From contig CANGCM010000004.1 of the NCBI GenBank assembly GCA_947452535.1, positions 30,998 through 94,997 on the forward strand: DNA of 64,000 nt, read 5' to 3'. The notes under the pieces were generated by a model that made no database searches, had not been told where the DNA came from, and saw nothing but the letters and a program-made list of their open reading frames with translations. A program made the position numbers and the translations under genes. The stretch comes from Burkholderiaceae bacterium (GTDB lineage: Bacteria > Pseudomonadota > Gammaproteobacteria > Burkholderiales > Burkholderiaceae). This document shows positions 27,414-37,421 of this stretch, in pieces; position 1 is the first letter of the stretch; each line of letters opens with the position of its first letter.

Positions 27414-28433
27414 ATGAGCCTAAATGATCGCGCAGATACAAAACGTAGATTAGTTATCAAAGGTGTAGGAGCAGCCTTAACAGGAATGGCGACTGGATAC
27501 CCAGTTGTTTCAGGCGCTCAGTCATCCTACCCAAACAAACCCATTCGTATTGTTATCCCATTTGCTGCAGGTGGAACTTTGGATGTTGCTGTCCGCCCCC
27601 TCAGTCAACAAATGTCAAGCATTCTTGGTCAGAACGTCTATCTGGATAATCGCGCAGGCGCAAATGGAGTGATTGCCGCAGAATATGTGGCTAATGCACC
27701 TGCGGATGGTTATACCCTGATAGCGACGTCAGCCTCTTTTGTATTAAATCCAAGTATTTATAAAAACCTCAAATATGATGTGCTGCAAGATTTCACGCCA
27801 ATCTCCGCACTAATGCAAGGGGTCGGCTTTGTTGTGATTGTTAATAGCGCAGTGCCCGCTAATTCGCTGCAAGAGCTGATCGCTCTAGGTAAAAAAAGTG
27901 GTAACAATATGACCTATAGTTCGCCCGGCATTGGAAATACTATCCATATTGCAAGTGAACTATTTAATCAAAAGGCCGGCACCGATTTTTTACATGTTCC
28001 TTATAAGGGTAGCGCTCCATCCCTAAACGCCATTCTCTCTGGGGAAGCTCAAATAGGCATCATGCCTCCAGGCATTGTGATGCAATTTATTCGTACTGGA
28101 CAGTTAAAGGCTTTGGCATTTACAGGCAAAAAACGCTTGTCTGATTTGCCGGATGTACCAATTATGGCGGAGGCTGGATTAAATGATTTTGTCTTTGAGG
28201 GTACGTGGATGGGCATGCTTGGGCCTAAGGGTCTTTCGCCAGCCATCGTCAATCGTTTGCACCAGGCTGTTACTAAATCGATCCAGCAACCCGCATTAAA
28301 ACAATCCTGGGCTAGTGGGGTGTCTGGATATGTGGCTGATGGCAGCACTCCGGTTGAGTTTGCAAAACAGCTCAAGGATGATGTGCGTCGTTACAGCGAC
28401 ATCATGAAAAAAATCAATATTCAACCTAGCTAA
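27414..28433 (+). CDS. Bug/TctC-family substrate-binding protein (twin-arginine-like signal)
   Basis: ATG at 27414 one base after the cupin stop; TKRRLVIKGVGAALTGMATG; YPNKPIRIVIPFAAGGTLDVAVR; LHVPYKGSAPSLNA. Confidence 0.92.
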   Translation: MSLNDRADTKRRLVIKGVGAALTGMATGYPVVSGAQSSYPNKPIRIVIPFAAGGTLDVAVRPLSQQMSSILGQNVYLDNRAGANGVIAAEYVANAPADGYTLIATSASFVLNPSIYKNLKYDVLQDFTPISALMQGVGFVVIVNSAVPANSLQELIALGKKSGNNMTYSSPGIGNTIHIASELFNQKAGTDFLHVPYKGSAPSLNAILSGEAQIGIMPPGIVMQFIRTGQLKALAFTGKKRLSDLPDVPIMAEAGLNDFVFEGTWMGMLGPKGLSPAIVNRLHQAVTKSIQQPALKQSWASGVSGYVADGSTPVEFAKQLKDDVRRYSDIMKKINIQPS

Positions 28434-28456
28434 TCACTAATCCTCAAGGAAGAGAA

Positions 28457-30133
28457 ATGTCGAACAAGATGACTGGAGCAAAGTACTTTGCAAAACTATT
28501 GGAAGCCTATGGTGTTACCCATATTTTCTTTATGGACGCAATTTTGCGTCGCGCTTTGGCAGAAGTAGAAGATACAAAAATCGTGCGCGTACTTGGTCAC
28601 TCAGAAAAAGGGGTTGGCTATATGGCTGATGGTTATGCGCGGATTTCTGGTCGTCCAGGAATTTGCATGGCGCAGTCTGTTGGTGCAGCCAATTTAGCTG
28701 CTTCCATGCAGGATCCCTATCTTGGTCATTCGCCTGTGATTGCCTTGACGGGTAGGCATATTGCAGCAATGCAATATCGCAATTCTTATCAAGAAGTGGA
28801 GCATGGCCCGCTATTTACGCCAGTGACTAAATTTCACGCACAAATGGAGGTTGTCGAGCAAATGCCCCATTTGATTCGCCAGGCATTCCGTGAAGCGACA
28901 ACTGCCACTCCAAGGCCGGTTCATCTTGATGTTGCTGGATTTACTGGTGACGCATTAACGCCTCTAGAGCTTGATGCGGATCTTTCGGTTGATGATTGCC
29001 ATACCAAGTTTCCAGCCTTCAGGCCTGCGCCTGATGTTGGCTCAATTGATCGCGCGGTAAAAGCAATTCAAGTTAGCAAAAAACCGATCATCATTGCTGA
29101 TCGTGGCGTCATTATTTCTGGTGCAAGGGATGCTCTAAAGGCGCTGGGAGAAAAAATTCAAGCTCCGATTGCCGCAACGCTAGATGCTAAGTCGGCTATC
29201 TTGGAAACGGATCCTCTCTTTAGGGGGATGGTCGGCTTATATGGTCGCAGCTGTACTAATCACATAGTAGATGAAGCAGATCTCATTATTTATGCTGGTA
29301 GTAATACTAGTGATCACACTACAGCCAATTGGAAGTTACCAAAAATGGGTACTCCAATTATTCAGATTGATTTAGATCCTGTTGAGATTGGTAGAAATTA
29401 TCCGGGTACGATTGGCATCCAGAGTGATGTAAAGCAAGGGCTAGAAGTGCTAAGCAGTAAAGCGGTGGCTGCCAAACGTGATGAATGGCTTAAGCATACT
29501 CAATCTCTGGTGGATGATTGGAAGGCTCAAATGCATAAAGAGCTGACTCGGACTGAGATTCCAATGCAACCACAGAGACTTTGTCATGAACTCACTAAGG
29601 TGCTTCCGAGCGATGCAATTTTGGTTGCCGATACTGGATACTCCGCCCTTTGGACTGGAAATTTAGTAGATATGCTTCATCCAGGTCAAACCTATATGCG
29701 CGCAGCGGGTTCATTGGGGTGGTCTTTTCCTGCCTCCATTGGTGCAAAGGCAGCGGCTCCTAAGAGGACTGTAGTTTGCTTTACAGGCGATGGTGGCTTT
29801 TCATACCACTTGCCTGAACTTGAAACAGCTAAACGCATGGGCTTAAATGTGATCGTGATTGTGAATAACAATGAATGTCTGTCGCAAGGCGTGAAGAATC
29901 TCAATATTGCTTACGGTAATAGGCCTGAAGGACGCAAGGCTGAATGCTATGTTTACGAAAAAACAGATTTTGCAAAGATTGCACAGGCATTTAATTGCTT
30001 TGGTACTACCGTTGAAGATCCCAAGGACTTTAAGGCTGCATTTGATGCAGCAGTAGCGAGTAATTTACCTGCCGTGATTGACGTTAAAACAGAGTTTGCT
30101 TATCAAGCTCAAATGGCCTGGGTACCTGCGTAA
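28457..30133 (+). CDS. thiamine pyrophosphate-dependent enzyme (acetolactate synthase-like family)
   Basis: 558 aa; GHSEKGVGYMADGYARISGRPGICMAQSV, GDGGFSYHLPELETAKRMGLNVIVIVNNN (TPP GDG..NN motif). Confidence 0.9.
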   Translation: MSNKMTGAKYFAKLLEAYGVTHIFFMDAILRRALAEVEDTKIVRVLGHSEKGVGYMADGYARISGRPGICMAQSVGAANLAASMQDPYLGHSPVIALTGRHIAAMQYRNSYQEVEHGPLFTPVTKFHAQMEVVEQMPHLIRQAFREATTATPRPVHLDVAGFTGDALTPLELDADLSVDDCHTKFPAFRPAPDVGSIDRAVKAIQVSKKPIIIADRGVIISGARDALKALGEKIQAPIAATLDAKSAILETDPLFRGMVGLYGRSCTNHIVDEADLIIYAGSNTSDHTTANWKLPKMGTPIIQIDLDPVEIGRNYPGTIGIQSDVKQGLEVLSSKAVAAKRDEWLKHTQSLVDDWKAQMHKELTRTEIPMQPQRLCHELTKVLPSDAILVADTGYSALWTGNLVDMLHPGQTYMRAAGSLGWSFPASIGAKAAAPKRTVVCFTGDGGFSYHLPELETAKRMGLNVIVIVNNNECLSQGVKNLNIAYGNRPEGRKAECYVYEKTDFAKIAQAFNCFGTTVEDPKDFKAAFDAAVASNLPAVIDVKTEFAYQAQMAWVPA

Positions 30134-30699
30134 TGACAATATCACCAAAACGTTTTGCACCCATTCCTCTTGAGGAGATGACTCAAGAGCAGAAGATTGC
30201 CGCAAATGAGTTAATTAATGGCCCGCGCGGAGGAATTCGGGGGCCATTCAATGCGCTCTTACGTAATCCAAAGTTGGCTGATCGTGTTCGTCAACTCGGT
30301 GACAGTATTCGTTTTGAAAATTCTCTCCCTGCAGCGTTAAGAGAGTTTGCAATTTTGATCACAGCGCGATTCTGGTCAGCAAGATATGAATGGCATGCCC
30401 ATAGCAAACTTGCTCTGGAGCTAGGAATCAGTCAAGAAGCTATCGATGCAATTGGCGTGGGCGAGGTACCTAAAAATCTCACCGAAGATCAGGCCCTCAT
30501 TTATCAATTCTGTTCGGAGATTCTGAACGATAAAGATATTAGCGATGCAACTTATGCGGCAAGTGTGGCAAGATTTGGCGAGCTTACCGTGCTCGATATT
30601 TTGGCTACTACCGCCTATTTTGGATTCGTCTCCGTCATACTGAATGCCATTCGCCAGCCTGTACCTGAGGGCGGGATTCAAATGCCGTCGCTGAAATAA
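30133..30699 (+). CDS. carboxymuconolactone decarboxylase-family protein
   Basis: 188 aa; GIRGPFNALLRNPKLADRVRQLGDSIRFE, AREFAIL-type motif (LREFAILITARFWSARYEWHAHSKLALELGIS). Confidence 0.88.
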   Translation: MTISPKRFAPIPLEEMTQEQKIAANELINGPRGGIRGPFNALLRNPKLADRVRQLGDSIRFENSLPAALREFAILITARFWSARYEWHAHSKLALELGISQEAIDAIGVGEVPKNLTEDQALIYQFCSEILNDKDISDATYAASVARFGELTVLDILATTAYFGFVSVILNAIRQPVPEGGIQMPSLK

Positions 30700-31493
30700 T
30701 GGGCTTTATAGAACTTGGGCAGGATTCCAAATTATTCTACTCAGTAGATGACAACACCAATCCATGGGAAGAGCCTGAAACCATCATTTTTGTCCATGGC
30801 TATACAGAAAGCACTGAGGCGTGGCGTTGCTTCATTCCCCATTTCTCTAGAAACTTTCGTGCGGTTCGATTTGATCAAAGAGGTTTTGGTCGCTCGGGAG
30901 CAGTTGAGCAGTCTTTCCATTATTCAACTGAGCTCTTGGTGAATGATTTATTCCAACTCATTCAAGCAGTATCACCAAACAAACCGGTACATTTAGTAGG
31001 AGGCAAGAGCGGTAATATTTGCGCTATTGCAACTGCTCTAAAGCACCCTCATCGGGTGAAGACCATCTCTATGGTGAGCCCTGCGATCAAGGCTCCAGAA
31101 TCTTCAGGATGGCTAGACCATATTGATCAGAATGGAGTAGCTAGCTGGGCCAGATGGACAATGGGGGCAAGGCTGGGTAGCAAGATGCCTAAGGAGGGAG
31201 TTGAGTGGTGGATCAATCTCATGGGGCAAACCGCTAGCAGCACAACTCATGCCTATCTGAGATGGGTGTCAGGTATTAACTTGGAAACAAGCTTGCATGC
31301 GTTACAGCAACCCATATTGATTGTTGGTAATGAATCACAGCGTCGGGGACGTGCTCAGTTTGAGCAATATGCCAACGCAATACCAAACTCTGAGCTCGTC
31401 ATGATTGATGTCGATGGCTACCATACGGGCGCCGTTGCGCCCGATCAATGCAGTCAAGCCATCCTTCGCTTTCTGGCAAAACATCCTATTTAA
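30699..31493 (+). CDS. alpha/beta hydrolase
   Basis: 264 aa; IIFVHGYTESTEAWRCFIPHF, VRFDQRGFGRSG, LVGGKSGNICAIATAL; starts on TAATG overlap. Confidence 0.86.
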   Translation: MGFIELGQDSKLFYSVDDNTNPWEEPETIIFVHGYTESTEAWRCFIPHFSRNFRAVRFDQRGFGRSGAVEQSFHYSTELLVNDLFQLIQAVSPNKPVHLVGGKSGNICAIATALKHPHRVKTISMVSPAIKAPESSGWLDHIDQNGVASWARWTMGARLGSKMPKEGVEWWINLMGQTASSTTHAYLRWVSGINLETSLHALQQPILIVGNESQRRGRAQFEQYANAIPNSELVMIDVDGYHTGAVAPDQCSQAILRFLAKHPI

Positions 31494-31504
31494 AAGCGAA
31501 TGAA

Positions 31505-32479
31505 ATGAAGTGTATCTATCGAAATATTTTTTGCTATAGCTTGATTATTTTTGGCTTACTATTTGTGCCGCATGCAAATGCAGTATTCCCTGACCATCCA
31601 ATTCGCTTGGTTGTTCCCTCGGGTGCTGGTGGCATCACTGACAGCTTGGCGCGCCTATTAGCTACAGAGCTGAGTCAAAATTTAGGTCAGCAAGTTTTTG
31701 TGGAAAATCGACCTGGTGCTAGTGGTATTGCCGGCACCCAATTTGTTGCTAGTTCGCCTCCTGATGGCTACACACTTTTAATGGTGTTCCCTTCTCACGT
31801 ATCCAATCCCTCATTATTTAGCAAACTTCCTTACGACACCATTAAGGCTTTTGCGCCCATCTCCATGGTGAGTAATGTCTCGATGGTTTTTGTGGTGCCA
31901 AAAGATTCCCCGGCTAATAACATCAAAGAATTCATACTCTATGCAAAATCCAATCCTGGGAAATTAAATTTTGCAACAGTGGGCAGCGGTAGTTTGGGGC
32001 ATCTTGGGGCTGAACTATTTAATTCAATGGCAGGTACCTCTATTGCCCATATTCCTTATAAAGGGAGTCCTCAGGCAATGACAGCATTAATCAGTGGTGA
32101 GGCCAATATGTATTTGGTTGCATCCGCTAGTAGCGCGCTACCACTCATTAATGCCAAGCAAATTAAAGCCCTGGGTGTTAGTACAAAAGAGAAGTTACCC
32201 ATTTTGCCAAATACCCAACCCATCTCTGAAACTGTTAAGGGTTATGACGTACAAGGTTGGAATGGAATTATGGCGCCAGCTGGAACATCGCCAGAGATCA
32301 TTGAAAAGTTAAATAAGGCAATTATTAAATCCGTTGCCTCTGAAGAGTTCGCAAAAAAATTACGTCAAGAGGGTGCAACTGGGTTTACTAGCACACCGGC
32401 AGAATTTCAAAATCTGATTATGAGAGATATTGCGAAATGGGCGAAGGTCATTAAGAATGCAAATATACAATTAGATTAA
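31505..32479 (+). CDS. Bug/TctC-family substrate-binding protein
   Basis: Start ATG 31505 (MKCIYRNIFCYSLIIFGLLFVPHANA) preferred to 31448; FPDHPIRLVVPSGAGGITDSLAR, AHIPYKGSPQAMTAL. Confidence 0.93.
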   Translation: MKCIYRNIFCYSLIIFGLLFVPHANAVFPDHPIRLVVPSGAGGITDSLARLLATELSQNLGQQVFVENRPGASGIAGTQFVASSPPDGYTLLMVFPSHVSNPSLFSKLPYDTIKAFAPISMVSNVSMVFVVPKDSPANNIKEFILYAKSNPGKLNFATVGSGSLGHLGAELFNSMAGTSIAHIPYKGSPQAMTALISGEANMYLVASASSALPLINAKQIKALGVSTKEKLPILPNTQPISETVKGYDVQGWNGIMAPAGTSPEIIEKLNKAIIKSVASEEFAKKLRQEGATGFTSTPAEFQNLIMRDIAKWAKVIKNANIQLD

Positions 32480-32543
32480 TGTGCCCTAAATAAGCTTGTA
32501 ATTTATAGTTAGGCATAAAAAAATATTTATAGATGGAGGAAAT

Positions 32544-33515
32544 ATGTGGCAATTAAGAATGCAAGGTGTGCTGGCCTGCCTTATGTTACTGATGATTCAG
32601 GGCGTTCATTCAGCAGAGTCTTCCGATAAGAATGTAAGATTAATTGTGCCGCTGGCTCCTGGTGGAATAGCAGACATTACTGCGAGACCATTAGCAGTTC
32701 CCTTATCTAGGGAGCTGGGTCAGTCAGTGATTGTTGAAAATAAAATTGGCGCTGGTGGAGCTATAGGGATGGCTTATGCGGCAAATCAAAAGCCTGACGG
32801 AAATACTCTATTGATGGCCTTGTCTAGCATCTTGATTATTCCAGAGGCAGATAAAGTATCGGGTAGACCGCAGTCTTATACGATGGCCAATTTCACTCCG
32901 ATTGCTTTGGTTAGTGCTGATCCTACTGTTCTAGTGGTTCGAGCTGATAGCCCGTGGAAAACCGTAAATGATTTAATCAGAGATGCTAGGGAAAACCCCA
33001 AAAAATATTCCTATAGCTCTTCCGGAATCTATGGGACTACCCATGTTGCACAAGCCATGTTGTGGCAGGCTGCTGGGGTAGACCTTTTGCATGTTCCGTA
33101 TAACGGAGGTGGCCCATCTTTGACGGCCTTGCTAGCTGGGCAGGTTGACGTAGTAGCTCAAGCCCCTGGAACTGCCGCTGCACAACAAAAAGCAGGAACG
33201 GTTCGATATCTAGGTACCTGGGGGGCTGACCGCTTAAAAGCATATCCAGATTTGCCGACAATGAAAGAGCAGGGCTATGATGTTGAGTTCTATATTTGGT
33301 CTGGCTTATTTTCTCCAGCAGGCTTGACTCAAGAAAAATTGGTGCAATTACGTAGGGCCGCTAAAAGTTCAATCAATGATCCTGGATTTATCGCTGCAAT
33401 GGGCGGCATGAATACTCCTATCAAATACCTTGATGGCCCTGATCTTGAAAAATTTATTTCTCAAGATCAAAAACGCTTAGCTACTGTAATTAAGAATATG
33501 GGTAAATTAGAATAA
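32544..33515 (+). CDS. Bug/TctC-family substrate-binding protein
   Basis: 323 aa; signal peptide; KNVRLIVPLAPGGIADITARP, LHVPYNGGGPSLTALL. Confidence 0.93.
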   Translation: MWQLRMQGVLACLMLLMIQGVHSAESSDKNVRLIVPLAPGGIADITARPLAVPLSRELGQSVIVENKIGAGGAIGMAYAANQKPDGNTLLMALSSILIIPEADKVSGRPQSYTMANFTPIALVSADPTVLVVRADSPWKTVNDLIRDARENPKKYSYSSSGIYGTTHVAQAMLWQAAGVDLLHVPYNGGGPSLTALLAGQVDVVAQAPGTAAAQQKAGTVRYLGTWGADRLKAYPDLPTMKEQGYDVEFYIWSGLFSPAGLTQEKLVQLRRAAKSSINDPGFIAAMGGMNTPIKYLDGPDLEKFISQDQKRLATVIKNMGKLE

Positions 33516-33528
33516 AAAGGATGTTGCG

Positions 33529-34488
33529 ATGAAGTTAGTCAGATTTTCAAAGAAGAATGATCCTAATACTATTTTTTTAGGTGTTCAATTAATGGATGGT
33601 GTTGCTCAAATACACCTTCCTGTAGATGATGGCCTGCTTTACTCAGGAGATATGGCCGGATTAATTAAGCTATCCAATGAGGGGAAAATCGATTTACGAG
33701 CCATTCAAAAAGATATTGTCTCGAATACTCAAAAGACATATCCTTGGGAAGAGGTTCGCTTGCTCGCCCCAATGATTCCAAGCACTATTCTTTGCTCCGG
33801 AAGTAATTACCACTCACACAATAAAGAGAAGGCGAATGCCCCTTTATCAGGAAAAGAGCCAGAATTCTTTGTGAAAACGGGGGATTGCGTAGTAGGTCCT
33901 AATGAATCAATCATCTTTGATGCTTTGTTAACCGAGAAGTTAGATTCTGAAACTGAATTGGCCATTGTGATTGGTAAACCAGGCAGACATATTCCTGTGG
34001 AGTCCGCCTTAGACCATGTTTTCGGTTACACCATCGTTAATGATGTGACGGCGCGTGATCGTCAAGTTCGTTTCAAGCCAGACGGCAGCACTTGGTATGA
34101 GTTAGGTAGAGGCAAAGCATTTGACTCCTCAGCACCATTGGGTCCTTGTATTGTTACTTCAGATGAAATTAGGGATCCACAAAATTTGCATTTGAGAACT
34201 CGGATTAATGGAGAACTTCGCCAGTCAGGAAATACTAAGGATATGATTTGGTCCTGCGCAGAACTTGTTCACTTTTTCTCAATTAATTTCACATTACGCC
34301 CTGGCATGGTCATTATTACTGGTACTCCAGCAGGCACTGCCTGGTCATCAGATAAATCCTTGGGTGGGAATTGGATCCCATCGGAGGATGGTGAAAAGTT
34401 AATTCCCGCAAAGGACTATAACCGCCCTGGCGATATTGTTGAATCTGAGATTGAAGGAATTGGTGTTCTGATTAATCCGGTGGCTTAA
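33529..34488 (+). CDS. fumarylacetoacetate hydrolase-family protein
   Basis: 319 aa; CSGSNYHSHNKE, ETELAIVIGKPGRHI, GYTIVNDVTARDRQVR, RPGMVIITGTPAGTAW, PGDIVESEIEGIGVLINPV. Confidence 0.92.
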   Translation: MKLVRFSKKNDPNTIFLGVQLMDGVAQIHLPVDDGLLYSGDMAGLIKLSNEGKIDLRAIQKDIVSNTQKTYPWEEVRLLAPMIPSTILCSGSNYHSHNKEKANAPLSGKEPEFFVKTGDCVVGPNESIIFDALLTEKLDSETELAIVIGKPGRHIPVESALDHVFGYTIVNDVTARDRQVRFKPDGSTWYELGRGKAFDSSAPLGPCIVTSDEIRDPQNLHLRTRINGELRQSGNTKDMIWSCAELVHFFSINFTLRPGMVIITGTPAGTAWSSDKSLGGNWIPSEDGEKLIPAKDYNRPGDIVESEIEGIGVLINPVA

Positions 34489-34595
34489 CGGATGGTTTGG
34501 TAAAAACTTTAGGGTAAATGGAGGTAGCGAATTGTGAAAAGATTGAGGTGTAATAGCCTTAGTTGCCTCTTCGCCTTTTAAATCTAAATCCAATC

Positions 34596-35333
34596 ATGTT
34601 CGAATTAGTACTGATTAATGCCCTTTTAGGTTTCCTGGGCTTCCTTGCTGGAATTTTCGGTGGTGTCATTGGATTTGGCACCGCCATTATTCTGATGCCT
34701 GCATTGGTTTATTTTTACGGCCCAATTCAAGCAATTCCAGTGATGGCAATTACTGCAACCGTAGCGAATCTATCCCGTGTATTTTTATGGTGGCGCCTGA
34801 TTGATTGGAAGGTCTGCTTAGTTTATAGCGTAACCGCTATACCCGCTGTTGCATTAGGCGCTAATACTCTGGTATCCCTTAATGAGACCTTGGTGCAACT
34901 CATACTCGGCCTTTTTCTGATCGCGCTTATTCCGGTGAGGCGTTGGATGCGCAAGCAAAATTTTACTTTGCGCTTATGGCATATGGCACTTGTTGGTCTA
35001 TTCATTGGTTACCTCACGGGTATCGTTGCTACTACCGGGGCAATTAATACGCCATTCTTCTTGGCATATGGCCTGAGTAAAGGGGCTTTTCTGGGTACAG
35101 AAGCTACTAGTACTTTATCCATCTTATTTACCAAGGGAATCGTATTCCACCGCCTTGGATTACTAGACTCTACATCCACAGTTCAAGGTTTAATGATTGG
35201 CTGCTTTGTTCTATTGGGCTCTATTTTTTCTAAAAAAATTGTTCTAGCGCTCTCGGAAAAACAATTTTTGCAATTGATGGAGTTAGTGATGTTGACTTCT
35301 GGCGTCCTAATCATCGTTATGGCTTTTAAATAA
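34596..35333 (+). CDS. TauE/SafE-family membrane permease
   Basis: LLGFLGFLAGIFGGVIGFGTAIILMPAL, internal repeat GYLTGIVATTGAINTPFFLAYG; ATG at 34596. Confidence 0.82.
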   Translation: MFELVLINALLGFLGFLAGIFGGVIGFGTAIILMPALVYFYGPIQAIPVMAITATVANLSRVFLWWRLIDWKVCLVYSVTAIPAVALGANTLVSLNETLVQLILGLFLIALIPVRRWMRKQNFTLRLWHMALVGLFIGYLTGIVATTGAINTPFFLAYGLSKGAFLGTEATSTLSILFTKGIVFHRLGLLDSTSTVQGLMIGCFVLLGSIFSKKIVLALSEKQFLQLMELVMLTSGVLIIVMAFK

Positions 35334-35352
35334 CTTCTGAAGTATTTTTTTG

Positions 35353-36261
35353 TTATTTTGCTTTAGCTAAAGATGGATCTTTAAAGCTTTCTACTAAAAA
35401 ATCAACTAAAGCGCGTACTGCAGCAGACATGTTATTTTTTTCTGGAAAAACTAGGGAGATATTGGCTGATGGTAAGGTCCAGTCGGTCAGTATTTGCTGT
35501 AGCCTGCCCGTTCGCAAGTGCGTATCGACCTCCCAAATAGATCGCATTAAAACACCATGACCCTCCAGTGCCCATGCGGTTGCTGATTCCCCATCATTCG
35601 TAGTAAGTTGCCCACGAACTTTAATCGTTTCATGCTTATTGCCTGAGTATAAATGCCAGGTGCCGAACGTTTCATTACTTTCCCTGAGGAAGATGCATTG
35701 ATGCTGTGTAAGATCCTTGGGGGTTTGGGGTACGCCCTGTCGAAGGAGATATTTTGGAGATGCACATAAAATACGTTTGTTGGGGATCAAAGTCCGGGAG
35801 GTTAATCTGGTGTCCGGTAAATTACCAAAATGGATAAATAAGTCTATATTTTGCTCAAGGGCATTAATCGGCTTGTCTGTAAGATGCAGCTGTATTTCAA
35901 CATCTTGAAACGTACGTACAAATTTAGATAATGCCGGAGCAATATATTTTCGGCCAAAGCCGAGGGTTGCGCCCATACGAATAGTTCCTCTTGGGGTCGC
36001 TTTTCTTCTGGCTATAGATTGCTCCAAGGCCTCTAGATCATCTAACACCTTACCCCCTTCTATTAGGTAGATATCACCCTCTGGAGTCAGGCTAATGCGT
36101 CGAGTGGTTCTATTGAGCAATCTCACTCCCAGGCGAGCCTCAAGGTTTGCAAGGCGTTTACTCACTGCTGGCGGCGTGACTCCCATCTCTTGAGCTGCGC
36201 TGTAAAGACTTCCTTTTTTGATCAGGAGCGAGAAAAAGGCAATGTCAGAAAATGGATTCAT
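35353..36261 (-). CDS. LysR-family transcriptional regulator
   Basis: 302 aa; FFSLLIKKGSLYSAAQEMGVTPPAVSKRLANLEARLGVRLLNRTTRRISLTPEG. Confidence 0.95.
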   Translation of the reverse strand: MNPFSDIAFFSLLIKKGSLYSAAQEMGVTPPAVSKRLANLEARLGVRLLNRTTRRISLTPEGDIYLIEGGKVLDDLEALEQSIARRKATPRGTIRMGATLGFGRKYIAPALSKFVRTFQDVEIQLHLTDKPINALEQNIDLFIHFGNLPDTRLTSRTLIPNKRILCASPKYLLRQGVPQTPKDLTQHQCIFLRESNETFGTWHLYSGNKHETIKVRGQLTTNDGESATAWALEGHGVLMRSIWEVDTHLRTGRLQQILTDWTLPSANISLVFPEKNNMSAAVRALVDFLVESFKDPSLAKAK

Positions 36262-36402
36262 TCGTAATTTAAAGTTATTAAAGTGATAAATTAATGTTAA
36301 CTATAAACTCAATTTCATCAGTTAATATGCTTAAAACGTATGCAATTGCCACTGCTTTTGTATAAAAGATACTTAAATAACTATTTCACTGAAGGGTATT
36401 TC

Positions 36403-37410
36403 ATGATTCAAAAGCCAATTATTGGCCTAATGTTGGGTGATGTCACCGGTATTGGCCCCGAGGTTGCTGTGAAACTGCTTGCTGATCCAGCCACGCATGA
36501 GCATGCCAAAGTTTTAGTAGTTGGGGATCGCCGAGTTCTTGAGCTTGGTCTGGCTGATGCTAAGGCGCAGTTACCAGTTAATGTCGTAAGTGATGTTGAC
36601 TCTGTCGATTGGTCGCAGCCTGGGATTCAGATGATTGATTTGAAAAATATCGACCCTAGCCAGATTGAGCGTGGCTTAACTTCTATTGAATCGGGGCGGC
36701 TGACTGGTGAAACCCTTAAAGTAATGACGGATATGGTTCATGCTGGAAAAATTGATGCAGTGTGCTTTGCACCTCTTAATAAAGGCGCACTGAACAAGGG
36801 TGGTTGGAAGTATAGGGATGAGCATGAGATGTTTGCCAAGTGGAATGATCACGAGGGCTATTACGGCGAAGTGAATTTAATCAAACTATTTTGTACTTTC
36901 CGAGTCACCTCACACGTTAGTCTTCGTCAAGCGGTTGATTTGGTTATCCCTGAAAGAATAGAGGGCGCATTGCGCTTAGCTCATGAGACTATGCGCGGTC
37001 TTGGAAAGGCGCAACCCCGAATTGGAGTGGCTGCTTTAAATCCCCATAACGGAGAGGGCGGTTTATTTGGCACAGAAGAAATTGAAATCATTAGGCCCAC
37101 CCTAGAGAGACTGCGCACAGAAAATCTTCCATCCGAAGGCCCATTTCCATCTGATACCGTTTTTCTAAAGGCGCGTGCAGGAGATTTTGATGCGGTTGTG
37201 ATCATGTATCACGACCAGGGTCAGATTGCTACCAAGTTATTAGGCTTTACTGAGGGTGTCACTTTGACAGGTGGTCTTAAGACTTTGTACACCACTCCTT
37301 CACATGGCACTGCATACGATATCGTTGGCAAAGGAATTGCGGATGTTGGTGCTATGAAAAGAGCTTTTGATGTGATTGTTAATCTTGCTACTGCAAGAAA
37401 AAATAAGTAA
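36403..37410 (+). CDS. PdxA-family (4-hydroxythreonine-4-phosphate dehydrogenase-like) protein
   Basis: IGLMLGDVTGIGPEVAVKLL, ISNP/H-type ALNPHNGEGGLFGTEEIEIIRP, VIMYHDQGQIATKLL, TPSHGTAYDIVGKG; ATG 36403. Confidence 0.88.
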   Translation: MIQKPIIGLMLGDVTGIGPEVAVKLLADPATHEHAKVLVVGDRRVLELGLADAKAQLPVNVVSDVDSVDWSQPGIQMIDLKNIDPSQIERGLTSIESGRLTGETLKVMTDMVHAGKIDAVCFAPLNKGALNKGGWKYRDEHEMFAKWNDHEGYYGEVNLIKLFCTFRVTSHVSLRQAVDLVIPERIEGALRLAHETMRGLGKAQPRIGVAALNPHNGEGGLFGTEEIEIIRPTLERLRTENLPSEGPFPSDTVFLKARAGDFDAVVIMYHDQGQIATKLLGFTEGVTLTGGLKTLYTTPSHGTAYDIVGKGIADVGAMKRAFDVIVNLATARKNK

Positions 37411-37421
37411 GGGAGAGGCTC

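Noticed and set aside
28457-30133. TPP enzyme as sulfoacetaldehyde acetyltransferase (Xsc) paired with TauE for sulfonate degradation
   Set aside because: The N-terminal motif and length do not resemble Xsc as I know it, and no phosphotransacetylase or taurine genes are present.
31505-33515. Adjacent Bug pairs as very recent tandem duplications
   Set aside because: Proteins of the adjacent pairs (31505/32544, 44847/45864, 23613/24804) are clearly diverged outside family motifs; no near-identical DNA is visible.
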